Positions 1 to 9,583 of a DNA stretch of 64,000 nt are shown here, in pieces; the stretch's first letter is position 1; every line of letters begins with the position of its first letter. Source of the stretch: Bacteroides sp. 51 (lineage in GTDB: Bacteria; Bacteroidota; Bacteroidia; Bacteroidales; Bacteroidaceae). The stretch covers positions 186,001 through 250,000 of the forward strand of contig NZ_QVMI01000004.1 of NCBI RefSeq assembly GCF_010500965.1, in the 5' to 3' direction. The position numbers and the translations under genes are program-made. The notes beneath the pieces are model-generated. The model saw only the letters and a list, made by a program, of their open reading frames with translations, was not told the DNA's origin and did no database searches.

Positions 1-1293
1 GAGAAAGAAGAAATTCTCGTGCCTTTCCGCACCTGGAGAAACACCAATACAGGGCAGGCAGCAGCAGAGTTATCAGAACTCTTTGTATACAATATCCCTT
101 TAAGATGGAGTATTTCTCACGTGTATCAAGCCATCCTGAACAACGAGGCGCACGTGCCGGAGATTAATTATCTGACTACGCTTGCAGGATACATCCATTG
201 GCAGATGACAGGTAAAAAGGTGTTGGGCATAGGCGATGCATCGGGTATGCTCCCTATTGACCCGGCCACCAAGAACTATTACACCGCTATGGTAGATAAG
301 TTCGACAACCTGATTGCAGACAAGAAATTTGGTTGGAAGTTACTCGATATTCTGCCCGAAGTACTGTCTGCCGGTGAGAATGCCGGATTCCTCACAGCAG
401 GAGGAGCCAGCAGACTCGACGTCTCGGGACACCTGAAGGCAGGCATACCTGTTTGCCCACCCGAAGGAGATGCCGGCACCGGTATGGTGGCAACCAACGC
501 CGTTAAGCAACGCACTGGAAACGTATCGGCAGGAACCTCATCATTCTCCATGATTGTATTGGAGAAAGACTTGTCCAAGCCCTACGAAGTGATTGATATG
601 GTCACCACCCCCGACGGAAGTCCGGTGGCTATGGTGCATTGCAACAATTGTACTTCCGATCTGAATGAATGGGTCAGCTTATTCAAGGAATATCAGGAAT
701 TGCTGGGCATACCTGTAGATATGAATGAAATATATGAAAAGCTCTACAACCATGCGCTTACAGCCGATAAAGATTGTGGCGGACTGCTTTCATTCAACTA
801 CGTCTCGGGCGAACCGATAACCGGATTTGCCGATGGAAGACCCTTGTTCGTTCGTTCGGCAAGTGACAAGTTCAACCTTGCGAATTTCATGCGGGCACAC
901 CTGCATGCTTCTGTCGGTGTTCTTAAGATTGGCAATGACGTCCTGTTTAATGAGGAAAAGATCAAAGTCGACCGGATCACAGGACATGGAGGTTTGTTCA
1001 AGACCAAGAACGTAGGTCAGCGGATACTTGCAGCAGCATTAAACTCACCCATTTCTGTAATGGAAACAGCCGGTGAGGGTGGTGCCTGGGGTATTGGCCT
1101 ATTGGCTTCCTACCTGGTGAATAATGAAAAGAATCAATCTCTTGCCGACTTCCTGGACGAGCATGCCTTTGGCGGAGATGCAGGTATTGAGATTTCACCT
1201 TCGGTTGAAGATGTAGAAGGCTTTAGCACATACATCGAAAACTACAAAGCAGCATTACCCATCGAGGAAGCAGCGGTGAAGTTTAAAAAGTAA
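1..1293 (+). CDS. FGGY-family carbohydrate kinase (AraB/XylB-like), 5'-truncated by the window edge
   Basis: The frame is open from base 1, so the real start lies upstream; the GTG at 19 is internal. About 430 C-terminal residues of a roughly 530-residue sugar kinase are present. An FGGY N-domain segment ([11 protein letters not shown], as in ribulo/xylulokinases) is followed by the ATPase-fold C-domain with [17 protein letters not shown] and the glycine-rich GHGGLFKT and [18 protein letters not shown] stretches. The family phosphorylates pentuloses with ATP. Position before GH127, GH97, GH51 and transketolase fits an L-ribulokinase-like step of arabinose use, as in the Bacteroides ara cluster. 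Substrate specificity cannot be read from the sequence. Confidence 0.85.
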   Translation, partial: EKEEILVPFRTWRNTNTGQAAAELSELFVYNIPLRWSISHVYQAILNNEAHVPEINYLTTLAGYIHWQMTGKKVLGIGDASGMLPIDPATKNYYTAMVDKFDNLIADKKFGWKLLDILPEVLSAGENAGFLTAGGASRLDVSGHLKAGIPVCPPEGDAGTGMVATNAVKQRTGNVSAGTSSFSMIVLEKDLSKPYEVIDMVTTPDGSPVAMVHCNNCTSDLNEWVSLFKEYQELLGIPVDMNEIYEKLYNHALTADKDCGGLLSFNYVSGEPITGFADGRPLFVRSASDKFNLANFMRAHLHASVGVLKIGNDVLFNEEKIKVDRITGHGGLFKTKNVGQRILAAALNSPISVMETAGEGGAWGIGLLASYLVNNEKNQSLADFLDEHAFGGDAGIEISPSVEDVEGFSTYIENYKAALPIEEAAVKFKK

Positions 1294-1310
1294 CCATTCT
1301 GCTTATTATA

Positions 1311-1342
1311 CTGTAGGGGCGGTTCACGAACCGCCCTTACAC
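1311..1342. repeat. REP-like palindrome, single unit
   Basis: A short intercistronic palindrome with arms GGGGCGGTTC and GAACCGCCC, flanked by TGTA and TTACA, lies 18 bp after the kinase stop and 16 bp before GH127. It is a one-unit version of the two-unit elements at 13715-13796 and 17775-17854. It could fold as a stable RNA hairpin between operon genes. Confidence 0.8.
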
Positions 1343-1357
1343 CTTATATCAAAAAAA

Positions 1358-3712
1358 ATGAAAACAGCCCTCATCACTTACTTACTCTTTTTCTGTTTTC
1401 TCCTTACCGGGAAAGCTCAAACCCTGGAAAAGGTTTCCCCTTTCCCCCTTCAAGATGTCGAACTGCTGGAAAGCCCTTTCCTGCAAGCCCAACAAACGGA
1501 TTTAAAATACATCCTGGCTATGGAGCCGGACAGATTACTTGCCCCATATTTGCGGGAAGCCGGACTCACCCCGAAAGCCCCTTCCTATACCAACTGGGAA
1601 AACACCGGATTGGATGGGCATATTGGTGGACACTACATTTCGGCCCTTTCTATGATGGCAGCCACTACCGGAAACAACGAGATCAAGCAACGTCTCAACT
1701 ATATGGTAGACGAACTAAAACGCTGCCAGGATGCCGTAGGAACCGGATTTATTGGCGGTACCCCCGGCAGTATCCCCATGTGGAACGAAATCAAAGCAGG
1801 AAACATCCGTGCCGGAGGCTTCGACCTCAACGGTAAATGGGTGCCCCTCTACAATATACACAAAACCTATGCAGGCTTGCGCGATGCCTGCCTCTTCACA
1901 GGCAACACCACTGCCCGCGACATGTTGATCAAGCTCACAGACTGGATGCTCGATATTACATCCAATCTATCTGACGAACAAATGCAAGATATGCTCCGCA
2001 GTGAACATGGTGGCCTCAACGAAACATTTGCCGATGTATATGCCATCACCGGTGACGAGAAATACCTGACTCTTGCTAAACGCTTTTCGCACCTGGCCAT
2101 TCTTAACCCGCTTTTAGTTAAAGAAGATAAACTTACCGGACTGCATGCCAATACGCAGATTCCCAAAGTGATAGGCTATAAGCGAATTGCCGACTTAGAC
2201 GCCAACCTGGCGTGGGACCGCGCATCCCAATTCTTCTGGGAAACCGTAACCCAAAACCGTTCTGTTAGCATGGGCGGAAATAGCGTACGCGAGCACTTCC
2301 ACCCTGCCGATAACTTCGAGCCTATGATGGTTGACATCGAAGGACCGGAAACCTGTAACACTTACAACATGCTTCGCCTGAGCAATATGTTTTTCCAGAC
2401 GACTGCCGAAACCCGCTACATGGATTTCTACGAACGTGCCCTTTACAATCACATACTTTCTTCGCAAGAACCTGAGAAAGGCGGATTTGTGTACTTTACC
2501 CCCATGCGCTCCGGACATTATCGCGTATACTCGCAACCGGAAACCAGCATGTGGTGCTGCGTAGGCTCCGGCCTCGAAAACCACACCAAATATGGTGAGA
2601 TTATTTATGCTCATTCCGATAATGATATTTATGTCAACCTTTTCATCCCTTCCCGCTTGGAATGGAAAGACAAAGGAGTTACATTGGTTCAGCAAACCCG
2701 TTTTCCCGACGAGGAGAAAGTATATCTGCAAATAGAACAAAGCAAGAAAAAAGCCTTTAACCTCAGGCTCCGCTATCCAAGTTGGGTCGAAGAAGGCAAA
2801 CTTACCGTAAACGTAAACGGAAAGCCACAGCAAATCAACGGAAAGCCGGGAAGTTATATCACCCTTAACCGTAAATGGGCGAAAGGAGATAAGATTGAAC
2901 TAACTCTCCCCATGAAACTAAAAATGGAGCAACTCCCCGATAAAAGCGATTATTATTCCTTTATCTATGGCCCTATCGTTTTGGCCACCAAAACCGGAAC
3001 AGAAGATATGACAGGTCTGTATGCCGATGATAGTCGCGGCGGACATATTGCCCACGGACACCAAATCCCGTTACAAGATATGCCGGTTATGGTTGGAGAA
3101 GCCAATCAGCTCCTCTCCTACTTCAAAAAATCATCGGGCAGTGATATCCGCTTCAATTATACAGGAGAAGTTTATCCGGAGAAATTCAAATCGCTGGATT
3201 TTATTCCGTTCTTCCGTCTGCATAATTCACGCTATGCGGTATATTTCCGTCAGGTTACTCCTAACGGACTGGAACAACTTAAAGAAGAGATTACCCGCAA
3301 AGAACAACAAAAAGCAGAACTTGCCGAACGCACTATCGACCTGATCTATCCGGGCGAACAACAACCGGAGTCGGATCATTTCATCAAATATGAAGATTCG
3401 CGCACCGGCACCCGTGATAATCGTCATTTCCGTTTAGCCAAGGGATGGTTTAGCTACGAACTAAAAGTGAAAGAAGAGGCTTCGTCGATCATGCTTGTTC
3501 TTCATAAAGGAGATAACAAACCCGAAACAAAGATATTCGTTGGAGATGAAGAGATCAGCGCCTCACCCACTGTCGCTGATTTGGACGAAAACTTCATCAC
3601 CTGGATATATCCACTCCCCGGGAAGCTTGCCGTAGGTACGCAAACCATCAGGTTCGCAGCGGAAAAAAGCGGGCAAACGTTCCGTGTTTACGAGGTCCGG
3701 TTATTGAAATAA
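1358..3712 (+). CDS. GH127 beta-L-arabinofuranosidase-like glycoside hydrolase
   Basis: A 784-residue exported protein (signal peptide to about residue 20, ending GKAQT) matching the DUF1680/GH127 family, whose enzymes release beta-linked L-arabinofuranose. The family's zinc/thiolate catalytic set is recognisable: GPETCNTYNML gives E331 and C333, and MWCCVGSG gives C400 and C401, the latter the expected nucleophile. An (alpha/alpha)6 barrel is expected, followed by beta domains. It lies in one operon direction with a sugar kinase, GH97, GH51 and transketolase. The TAA stop overlaps the first bases of the inverted repeat at 3710-3792. Exact linkage is not provable; related families (GH146) share the fold. 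Confidence 0.85.
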   Translation: MKTALITYLLFFCFLLTGKAQTLEKVSPFPLQDVELLESPFLQAQQTDLKYILAMEPDRLLAPYLREAGLTPKAPSYTNWENTGLDGHIGGHYISALSMMAATTGNNEIKQRLNYMVDELKRCQDAVGTGFIGGTPGSIPMWNEIKAGNIRAGGFDLNGKWVPLYNIHKTYAGLRDACLFTGNTTARDMLIKLTDWMLDITSNLSDEQMQDMLRSEHGGLNETFADVYAITGDEKYLTLAKRFSHLAILNPLLVKEDKLTGLHANTQIPKVIGYKRIADLDANLAWDRASQFFWETVTQNRSVSMGGNSVREHFHPADNFEPMMVDIEGPETCNTYNMLRLSNMFFQTTAETRYMDFYERALYNHILSSQEPEKGGFVYFTPMRSGHYRVYSQPETSMWCCVGSGLENHTKYGEIIYAHSDNDIYVNLFIPSRLEWKDKGVTLVQQTRFPDEEKVYLQIEQSKKKAFNLRLRYPSWVEEGKLTVNVNGKPQQINGKPGSYITLNRKWAKGDKIELTLPMKLKMEQLPDKSDYYSFIYGPIVLATKTGTEDMTGLYADDSRGGHIAHGHQIPLQDMPVMVGEANQLLSYFKKSSGSDIRFNYTGEVYPEKFKSLDFIPFFRLHNSRYAVYFRQVTPNGLEQLKEEITRKEQQKAELAERTIDLIYPGEQQPESDHFIKYEDSRTGTRDNRHFRLAKGWFSYELKVKEEASSIMLVLHKGDNKPETKIFVGDEEISASPTVADLDENFITWIYPLPGKLAVGTQTIRFAAEKSGQTFRVYEVRLLK

Positions 3713-3792
3713 ACCGCAGAGTTACGCAGAGTTGCGCAAAGGCATAAATTGGAGTTTAAAACTCTGCGGTAATCTGCGTAACTCTGCGGTTA
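3710..3792. repeat. Inverted repeat, CCGCAGAGTTACGCAGA type (copy 1)
   Basis: The left arm AACCGCAGAGTTACGCAGA is complementary to the right arm TCTGCGTAACTCTGCGGTT around an AT-rich core. A second copy with the same arms lies at 29507-29590. The left end includes the stop codon of the GH127 gene. Confidence 0.85.
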
Positions 3793-3840
3793 AAAAGATA
3801 AAAAAGTCAAAGCATAACAAACTATAAATTCACAAAACCC

Positions 3841-5772
3841 ATGAAAAAGAAATTAATCTCCGCTTTCCTTCTGCTACCGGTACTAGCCGTAGCGCAAGAA
3901 GTACAAAGCCCGGACGGTTTACTGAAAGTCAATTTAGAGTTGAATCAAGGTAAGCCCAGTTACAGTGTTATTTACAACAACAAAACCATGCTGGAATCGT
4001 CTCCGCTAGGATTAGAAACCAGCATTGGCAGCTTTGCCCAAGGATTAACAAAAACGGGAGAAGAAGTCAACCAGATTGACGAAACCTATACACTCCCCCA
4101 CGCCAAGGCCAGTCGCATTCATTATGTAGCGAACGAATTGATCAGTAGTTATACCAATTCCGAAGGCGATACTTTACAGATTATCTTCCGCGTAGCCAAT
4201 AACGACATATCGCAGGCCTACCGGATTCACTCTGCTAAAAAGACACATTGTACTATTAATAAAGAACTTACCGGATTCGATTTCCCATCGCACACCACTA
4301 CCTTCATTACTCCACAAGCTCCGTGGGGCGAAGGATGGATGCGCACAAAACCTAGTTACGAAGAAGAATATACGCTGGACGAACCTATGGGTACCCCATC
4401 TAAGTACGGAATAGGTTATACCTTCCCTGCTCTCTTCCATGTGGGCAATGATGGTTGGGTACTCATCTCCGAAACCGGGGTGAGCAGCCTGTATGCCGGC
4501 ACCAAACTCAGCGAAGGCGACCGTGACGGTCGGTATAGTATCGTTTTCCCTGAGAAAGAAGAAAACCACGGTGTAGGTGACGCTACTGTAACCGCACGCC
4601 TCCCCCTGCTCACTTCATGGAAAACAATCACCGTGGGCGAAACACTAAAACCAATCGTAGAAACGACTTCTGCCTACGATGTTGTTAAGCCGTTATATGA
4701 ACCTTCACAGGTTTATAAACCAGGAAAGTCTACATGGAGTTGGATTCTGTGGCAAGACGTCAGCTGTAATTATCAGGATCAGGTTACTTTTATTGATCTG
4801 GCAGCCGATTTAGGTTATGAATACATCCTGATTGATGCCCTTTGGGATAAGCAAATCGGTTACGAAAACATGCCTTCACTCATTCATTATGCACAGTCCA
4901 AAGGAGTAGATGTTATCCTGTGGTACAATTCAAACGGTTCATGGAACGATGCCCCGCAAGGCCCTCATAATCGTATGGATACTGCTCCGGCTCGTCATAA
5001 AGAAATGAAATGGATGAAATCGTTGGGCGTTAAAGGTATCAAAGTAGACTTCTTTGGAGGCGACAAACAAGTGACAATGAAGTTATACGAGGACATACTA
5101 ACGGATGCCAACGAATATGGTATCTCTGTAAACTTTCACGGTACAACCACTCCTCGCGGATGGGAACGTATGTATCCTAACCACATCACCAGCGAAGCTG
5201 CCCTCGTATCCGAGAATCTCGTTTTCAACCAATATTGGACAGACAGGGAAGCGTACAGCAGTACCATCCTGCCATTCACTCGTAATGCGGTGTCGGGAAT
5301 GGACTTTGGACCAGTGTTCTTCAACAAACGCTACTCTAAAGATCAAACCAGCGGCACTATCCGTAAAACAACAGATGCTTTCCAGGTAGCTAGTTCGGTT
5401 ATTTACCAATCGGCTATCCAACACATGGGAATCACTCCAAACAACCTGGACGAACAGCCCGGTTATGTTCTCGATTTTGTTAAAACTGTTCCCACCGTTT
5501 GGGACGAAACCCGCTTCATTGACGGATACCCAGGCAAATACTTTGTTGTGGCCCGCCGCTATGGCAACAAATGGTACATTGCCGGTAGCAATGCCGAAGA
5601 TCAACCCAAGAAGCTAACTCTTTCGTTACCCTGGCTCACGGGACAAGATGTTTCTGTTATCTACGATAACGAAGATCGCACAGCGGGATTCAAAACCGCA
5701 ACGGTTAATAAGAAAGGGCAACTGGTTATTGATATGCAGCCTTTGGGTGGCGTAGCCATCTATACGAAATAA
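3841..5772 (+). CDS. GH97 glycoside hydrolase, retaining-type (alpha-galactosidase / beta-L-arabinopyranosidase candidate)
   Basis: A 643-residue exported protein with signal peptide MKKKLISAFLLLPVLAVAQ. The GH97 N-domain begins VQSPDGLLKVNLEL; the barrel carries DALWDKQIGYENM, ILWYNSNGSWND and GIKVDFFGGDKQ. D403 of KVDFF sits where retaining GH97 enzymes carry their Asp nucleophile, and E452 of ITSEAAL is a candidate acid/base; inverting SusB-type enzymes lack this Asp. The C-terminal beta domain ends VAIYTK. The family includes alpha-glucosidases, alpha-galactosidases and a Bacteroides enzyme with beta-L-arabinopyranosidase activity. Operon context with GH127 and GH51 favours an arabinose-releasing role, which is an inference. 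Confidence 0.85.
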   Translation: MKKKLISAFLLLPVLAVAQEVQSPDGLLKVNLELNQGKPSYSVIYNNKTMLESSPLGLETSIGSFAQGLTKTGEEVNQIDETYTLPHAKASRIHYVANELISSYTNSEGDTLQIIFRVANNDISQAYRIHSAKKTHCTINKELTGFDFPSHTTTFITPQAPWGEGWMRTKPSYEEEYTLDEPMGTPSKYGIGYTFPALFHVGNDGWVLISETGVSSLYAGTKLSEGDRDGRYSIVFPEKEENHGVGDATVTARLPLLTSWKTITVGETLKPIVETTSAYDVVKPLYEPSQVYKPGKSTWSWILWQDVSCNYQDQVTFIDLAADLGYEYILIDALWDKQIGYENMPSLIHYAQSKGVDVILWYNSNGSWNDAPQGPHNRMDTAPARHKEMKWMKSLGVKGIKVDFFGGDKQVTMKLYEDILTDANEYGISVNFHGTTTPRGWERMYPNHITSEAALVSENLVFNQYWTDREAYSSTILPFTRNAVSGMDFGPVFFNKRYSKDQTSGTIRKTTDAFQVASSVIYQSAIQHMGITPNNLDEQPGYVLDFVKTVPTVWDETRFIDGYPGKYFVVARRYGNKWYIAGSNAEDQPKKLTLSLPWLTGQDVSVIYDNEDRTAGFKTATVNKKGQLVIDMQPLGGVAIYTK

Positions 5773-5815
5773 GAACACATTTATTCCCATTAAACATATA
5801 TAAATTAAACAAATC

Positions 5816-7393
5816 ATGAAAAGTTTTATCACATGCAGTCTTATTGCCATTAGTGTCATGACTGCGCATGCAGAACCTGGCATCGGCACCTTGCCGGCTG
5901 CACAGAAGAGCGCCACGATCAATGGAAGCATCAGCGATGCCAAACAAATTATCCCTAAAGAAATCTACGGTCAGTTTGCCGAGCATCTCGGAACCTGTAT
6001 CTATGGTGGACTTTGGGTAGGCGAGAATTCTAACATCCCCAATACCAATGGTTATCGCACCGATGTACTGAACGCATTGAAAGACCTTAAGATCCCTGTA
6101 CTTCGTTGGCCGGGTGGTTGCTTTGCCGACGAATACCACTGGATGGATGGTATCGGTCCTAAAGAAAACCGTCCTAAAATGGTAAACAACAACTGGGGTG
6201 GAACGATTGAAGACAACAGCTTCGGCACACACGAGTTCCTGAACCTGTGCGAGATGCTGAACTGTGAACCTTATATCAGCGGCAACGTAGGTAGCGGCAC
6301 GGTAGAAGAATTGGCTAAATGGGTGGAATACATGACCTCCGATGGTGATTCTCCGATGGCTAACCTTCGTCGTAAGAATGGTCGTGACAAAGCATGGAAG
6401 GTTAAATACCTGGGTGTAGGTAACGAAAGCTGGGGTTGCGGTGGCGACATGCGTCCGGAATACTATGCCGACCTGTACCGCCGTTATGCTGTGTACTGTC
6501 GTAACTACGACGACAATCGTTTGTATAAAGTGGCCAGTGGCGCCAGCGATTACGACTACAACTGGACGGAAGTCCTCATGGATCGCGCCCGCAGACAAAT
6601 GCATGGTCTTTCTCTGCACTACTACACTGTAAAAGGATGGAGCGGAAGCAAAGGCTCAGCTACTCAATTTGATAACGACGATTACTACTGGACGCTTGGC
6701 AAGTGCCGTGAAGTAGAAGATGTATTGAAAAAGCATATCGCCATCATGGACAAACACGACCCACAGAAGCGTGTTAACTTGCTACTCGACGAGTGGGGAA
6801 CCTGGTGGGACGAAGAACCGGGCACGATCCGCGGGCACCTTTACCAACAAAACACGTTGCGCGATGCTTTCGTAGCTTCGCTGTCGTTCGATATTTTCCA
6901 CAAATACACCGAGCGTCTGACGATGGCCAACATTGCACAAATTGCTAACGTATTGCAGTCTATGGTGTTGACCAATGATAAAGGGCAAATGGTATTGACT
7001 CCAACATATCATGTATTCAAGATGTACACCGTGCACCAGGATGCTATGCATATTCCACTGGATATCAACGCCGATAAAATGATTGTACGCGATAACCGCA
7101 TCCTTCCGATGGTGAGCGCTACGGCTTCTAAAGACAAAAACGGTGTGGTACACATCTCTTTGTCGAACGTTGATCTGGCCAACGAACAGGATATTACCAT
7201 CAATCTTACCGATTTGAAGGCTAAAACAGTTACCGGCGAAGTGTTGACTTCTAAGAACATTGATGATCACAACACGTTTGACAATCCGAATATCGTAAAC
7301 ATCAAGGAGTTCAAAGGGGCAAAACTCAACAAGGGAACATTGCAGGTGAAGCTCCCTGCCAAGTCTATTGTAACCTTAAGAGTTGAAAATTGA
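5816..7393 (+). CDS. GH51 alpha-L-arabinofuranosidase
   Basis: A 525-residue protein with a probable signal peptide ([19 protein letters not shown]) that cleaves alpha-L-arabinofuranosyl side chains of arabinan or arabinoxylan. The GH51 signatures are clear: [11 protein letters not shown] places the acid/base at E204 and [15 protein letters not shown] the nucleophile at E326. The C-terminal beta domain ends SIVTLRVEN. The last residues and TGA stop are supplied by the left arm of the heptamer inverted repeat at 7381-7472. It lies 43 bp after GH97 on the same strand, in the same presumed arabinose operon. Confidence 0.93.
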   Translation: MKSFITCSLIAISVMTAHAEPGIGTLPAAQKSATINGSISDAKQIIPKEIYGQFAEHLGTCIYGGLWVGENSNIPNTNGYRTDVLNALKDLKIPVLRWPGGCFADEYHWMDGIGPKENRPKMVNNNWGGTIEDNSFGTHEFLNLCEMLNCEPYISGNVGSGTVEELAKWVEYMTSDGDSPMANLRRKNGRDKAWKVKYLGVGNESWGCGGDMRPEYYADLYRRYAVYCRNYDDNRLYKVASGASDYDYNWTEVLMDRARRQMHGLSLHYYTVKGWSGSKGSATQFDNDDYYWTLGKCREVEDVLKKHIAIMDKHDPQKRVNLLLDEWGTWWDEEPGTIRGHLYQQNTLRDAFVASLSFDIFHKYTERLTMANIAQIANVLQSMVLTNDKGQMVLTPTYHVFKMYTVHQDAMHIPLDINADKMIVRDNRILPMVSATASKDKNGVVHISLSNVDLANEQDITINLTDLKAKTVTGEVLTSKNIDDHNTFDNPNIVNIKEFKGAKLNKGTLQVKLPAKSIVTLRVEN

Positions 7394-7472
7394 AAGTTGA
7401 AAGTTGAAAGTTAACTATGCAGATGATTGCGCAGCCAACTTTCAACTTTCAACTTTCAACTTTCAACTTTTA
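7381..7472. repeat. Heptamer inverted-repeat element A (GTTGAAA type)
   Basis: The left arm is tandem 7-mers of GTTGAAA (7381-7412). The core carries TTGCGCAGCC, and the right arm (7434-7471) is the inverted array AACTTTC. The GH51 stop lies in the left arm; the transketolase promoter box follows the right arm directly. The same unit occurs in the elements at 35008 and 37068. Confidence 0.92.
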
Positions 7473-7477
7473 ATAAC

Positions 7478-7485
7478 TATCTTTG
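7478..7485 (+). promoter_or_regulatory. Candidate -7 box for transketolase
   Basis: TATCTTTG matches the Bacteroidetes TAnnTTTG consensus, 29 bp before the ATG at 7515. No clear TTG -33 element is visible because that position falls in the repeat arm. Confidence 0.5.
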
Positions 7486-7514
7486 CAAAAAATAATCTAA
7501 CTTACTTATTTCTT

Positions 7515-9524
7515 ATGAACGATCTTAAACTTATGAACCGTGCGGCTGATAATATCAGAATCCTTGCTGCATCAATGGTTGAAAAAGCGAACTCCGGTCA
7601 CCCGGGAGGTGCAATGGGAGGTGCTGATTTTGTAAACGTACTCTTCTCCGAGTTCTTAGTATACGATCCCGAGAACCCAACGTGGGAGGGTCGCGACCGC
7701 TTCTTCCTCGACCCGGGACATATGTCGCCTATGCTTTACTCTGTGCTTGCTATGACTGGCAAGTTCACGATGGACGAATTGAAGGAGTTCCGTCAATGGG
7801 GAAGCCCAACACACGGACACCCGGAAGTAAACGTAGCCCGTGGCATCGAAAACACTTCAGGTCCATTGGGACAGGGGCATACATTTGCCGTTGGAGCAGC
7901 CATCGCAGCGAAGTTCCTGAAAGCACGTTTCGGTGAGCGTATGAACCAAACCATCTACGCTTATATCTCGGATGGTGGTATTCAGGAAGAAATCTCTCAA
8001 GGTGCCGGACGTATTGCCGGAAACCTGGGATTGGACAACCTGGTGATGTTCTACGACTCTAACGACATCCAGCTTTCTACCACTACCGACGAAGTGACCA
8101 GCGAAGATGTGGAAATGAAATATCGTTCATGGGGATGGCACATTATCAATATCGACGGAAACGATGCACAATCCATCCGCGATGCGTTGAATGAAGCCAA
8201 AAAAGAAACAGAACGTCCTACGCTGATCATCGGTAAAACCGTGATGGGTAAAGGCGCTCTGAAAGCAGACGGATCGAGCTACGAGAGAAACTGTGCCACA
8301 CACGGTGCTCCTCTGGGTGGCGACGCTTATAAGAATTCAATCAAAAACCTGGGGGGCGATGTAGAAAATCCATTCGTTATCTTTCCTGAGGTAGCCGAAA
8401 TGTATGCTGCACGTGCTGCCGAGTTGAAGTTGATCGTTGCCGACAGATATGCCGAAAAAGCGGCCTGGGCAAAAGAAAATCCTGAATTGGCTGCCAAGAT
8501 GGAGATGTTCTTCTCCGGCAAGGCTCCGAAAGTAGACTGGGAGGCTATCGAACAAAAACCGGGCGCTGCTACACGTAACGCTTCGGCTACGGTTCTTGGC
8601 GCATTGGCTACTCAGGTAGAAAATATGATCGTTGCTTCGGCCGACTTGTCTAACTCGGACAAAACAGATGGATTCCTGAAGAAAACGCATGCATTCAAGA
8701 AAGGTGATTTCAGTGGTGCATTCTTCCAGGCAGGTGTATCCGAGCTTACTATGGCTTGCGCATGTATCGGTATGTCGCTTCACGGTGGTGTGATCGCTGC
8801 CTGCGGTACATTCTTCGTATTCTCCGACTACATGAAGCCAGCTGTACGTATGGCTGCCATCATGGAGCAACCCGTGAAGTTCATCTGGACACACGATGCG
8901 TTCCGCGTAGGTGAAGACGGTCCTACTCATGAGCCGGTAGAACAAGAAGCACAAATCCGCTTGATGGAGAAACTGAAAAACCATAAGGGACACAATTCTA
9001 TGTTGGTTCTTCGTCCGGCCGATGCTGATGAAACAACGGTAGCTTGGCGCCTGGCCATGGAGAATACAACAACTCCTACAGGATTGATCTTCTCTCGCCA
9101 GGACATTGCTCAACTTCCTGCAGGAACTGATTACAATGAAGCTGCCAAAGGTGCTTACATCGTTTCCGGAGCTGATGCTAATCCGGATGTTATCCTTATC
9201 GCTTCCGGTTCTGAGGTGTCTACACTGGTTGCCGGTGCTGAATTACTTCACAAAGATGGCATTAAGACTCGTATCGTTTCTGTACCATCCGAAGGGCTGT
9301 TCCGTAGCCAAAGCAAGGAATACCAGGAATCAATCATTCCTACCGGAGCTAAAGTATTCGGTCTGACTGCCGGACTTCCTGTGAATCTTGAAGGCTTGGC
9401 TGGTGCCAACGGAAAAGTATTCGGTCTGGAATCATTCGGTTTCTCTGCACCATACAAGGTACTGGACGAGAAACTTGGTTTCACTGCCGATAACGTATAT
9501 AAGCAAGTGAAAGCAATGCTATAA
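7515..9524 (+). CDS. tkt: Transketolase
   Basis: A full-length 669-residue TPP enzyme moving two-carbon units in the non-oxidative pentose phosphate pathway. The ATG at 7515 (MNDLKLMNRAADNIRILAAS) is chosen because the frame upstream runs through the repeat arm. TPP-domain motifs are present (ANSGHPGGAMGGADF, GPLGQGHTFAVGAAIAAKF, YISDGGIQEEISQG), followed by the pyrimidine domain (TFFVFSDYMKPAVRMAA, WTHDAFRVGEDGPTHEPVEQ) and the C-terminal domain with IASGSEVS. It follows the arabinose enzymes, as in the Bacteroides ara cluster, so it likely handles xylulose-5-P from arabinose. It may also have its own promoter at 7478. Confidence 0.97.
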   Translation: MNDLKLMNRAADNIRILAASMVEKANSGHPGGAMGGADFVNVLFSEFLVYDPENPTWEGRDRFFLDPGHMSPMLYSVLAMTGKFTMDELKEFRQWGSPTHGHPEVNVARGIENTSGPLGQGHTFAVGAAIAAKFLKARFGERMNQTIYAYISDGGIQEEISQGAGRIAGNLGLDNLVMFYDSNDIQLSTTTDEVTSEDVEMKYRSWGWHIINIDGNDAQSIRDALNEAKKETERPTLIIGKTVMGKGALKADGSSYERNCATHGAPLGGDAYKNSIKNLGGDVENPFVIFPEVAEMYAARAAELKLIVADRYAEKAAWAKENPELAAKMEMFFSGKAPKVDWEAIEQKPGAATRNASATVLGALATQVENMIVASADLSNSDKTDGFLKKTHAFKKGDFSGAFFQAGVSELTMACACIGMSLHGGVIAACGTFFVFSDYMKPAVRMAAIMEQPVKFIWTHDAFRVGEDGPTHEPVEQEAQIRLMEKLKNHKGHNSMLVLRPADADETTVAWRLAMENTTTPTGLIFSRQDIAQLPAGTDYNEAAKGAYIVSGADANPDVILIASGSEVSTLVAGAELLHKDGIKTRIVSVPSEGLFRSQSKEYQESIIPTGAKVFGLTAGLPVNLEGLAGANGKVFGLESFGFSAPYKVLDEKLGFTADNVYKQVKAML

Positions 9525-9544
9525 GATATATACTATCAATAAGG

Positions 9545-9583
9545 AATCGGCTTGTGTCTGTAAAGATATAAGCCGATTTTTTT
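9545..9583 (+). terminator. Rho-independent terminator after transketolase
   Basis: A stem of AATCGGCTT and AAGCCGATT with a 16-nt loop is followed by a run of T, 20 bp downstream of the tkt stop. Confidence 0.85.

Noticed and set aside
2195-2833. 212-residue antisense ORF inside GH127
   Set aside because: It lies fully opposite a gene with clear catalytic motifs, has no recognisable domain, and is explained by codon bias of the sense strand. The long antisense frames at 5726-6619, 8337-9113 and 50115-51011 were dropped for the same reason.
7404-7514. Extended N-terminus of transketolase
   Set aside because: The 37 extra codons read through the right arm of repeat element A and lie upstream of the promoter box; the family start matches the ATG at 7515.
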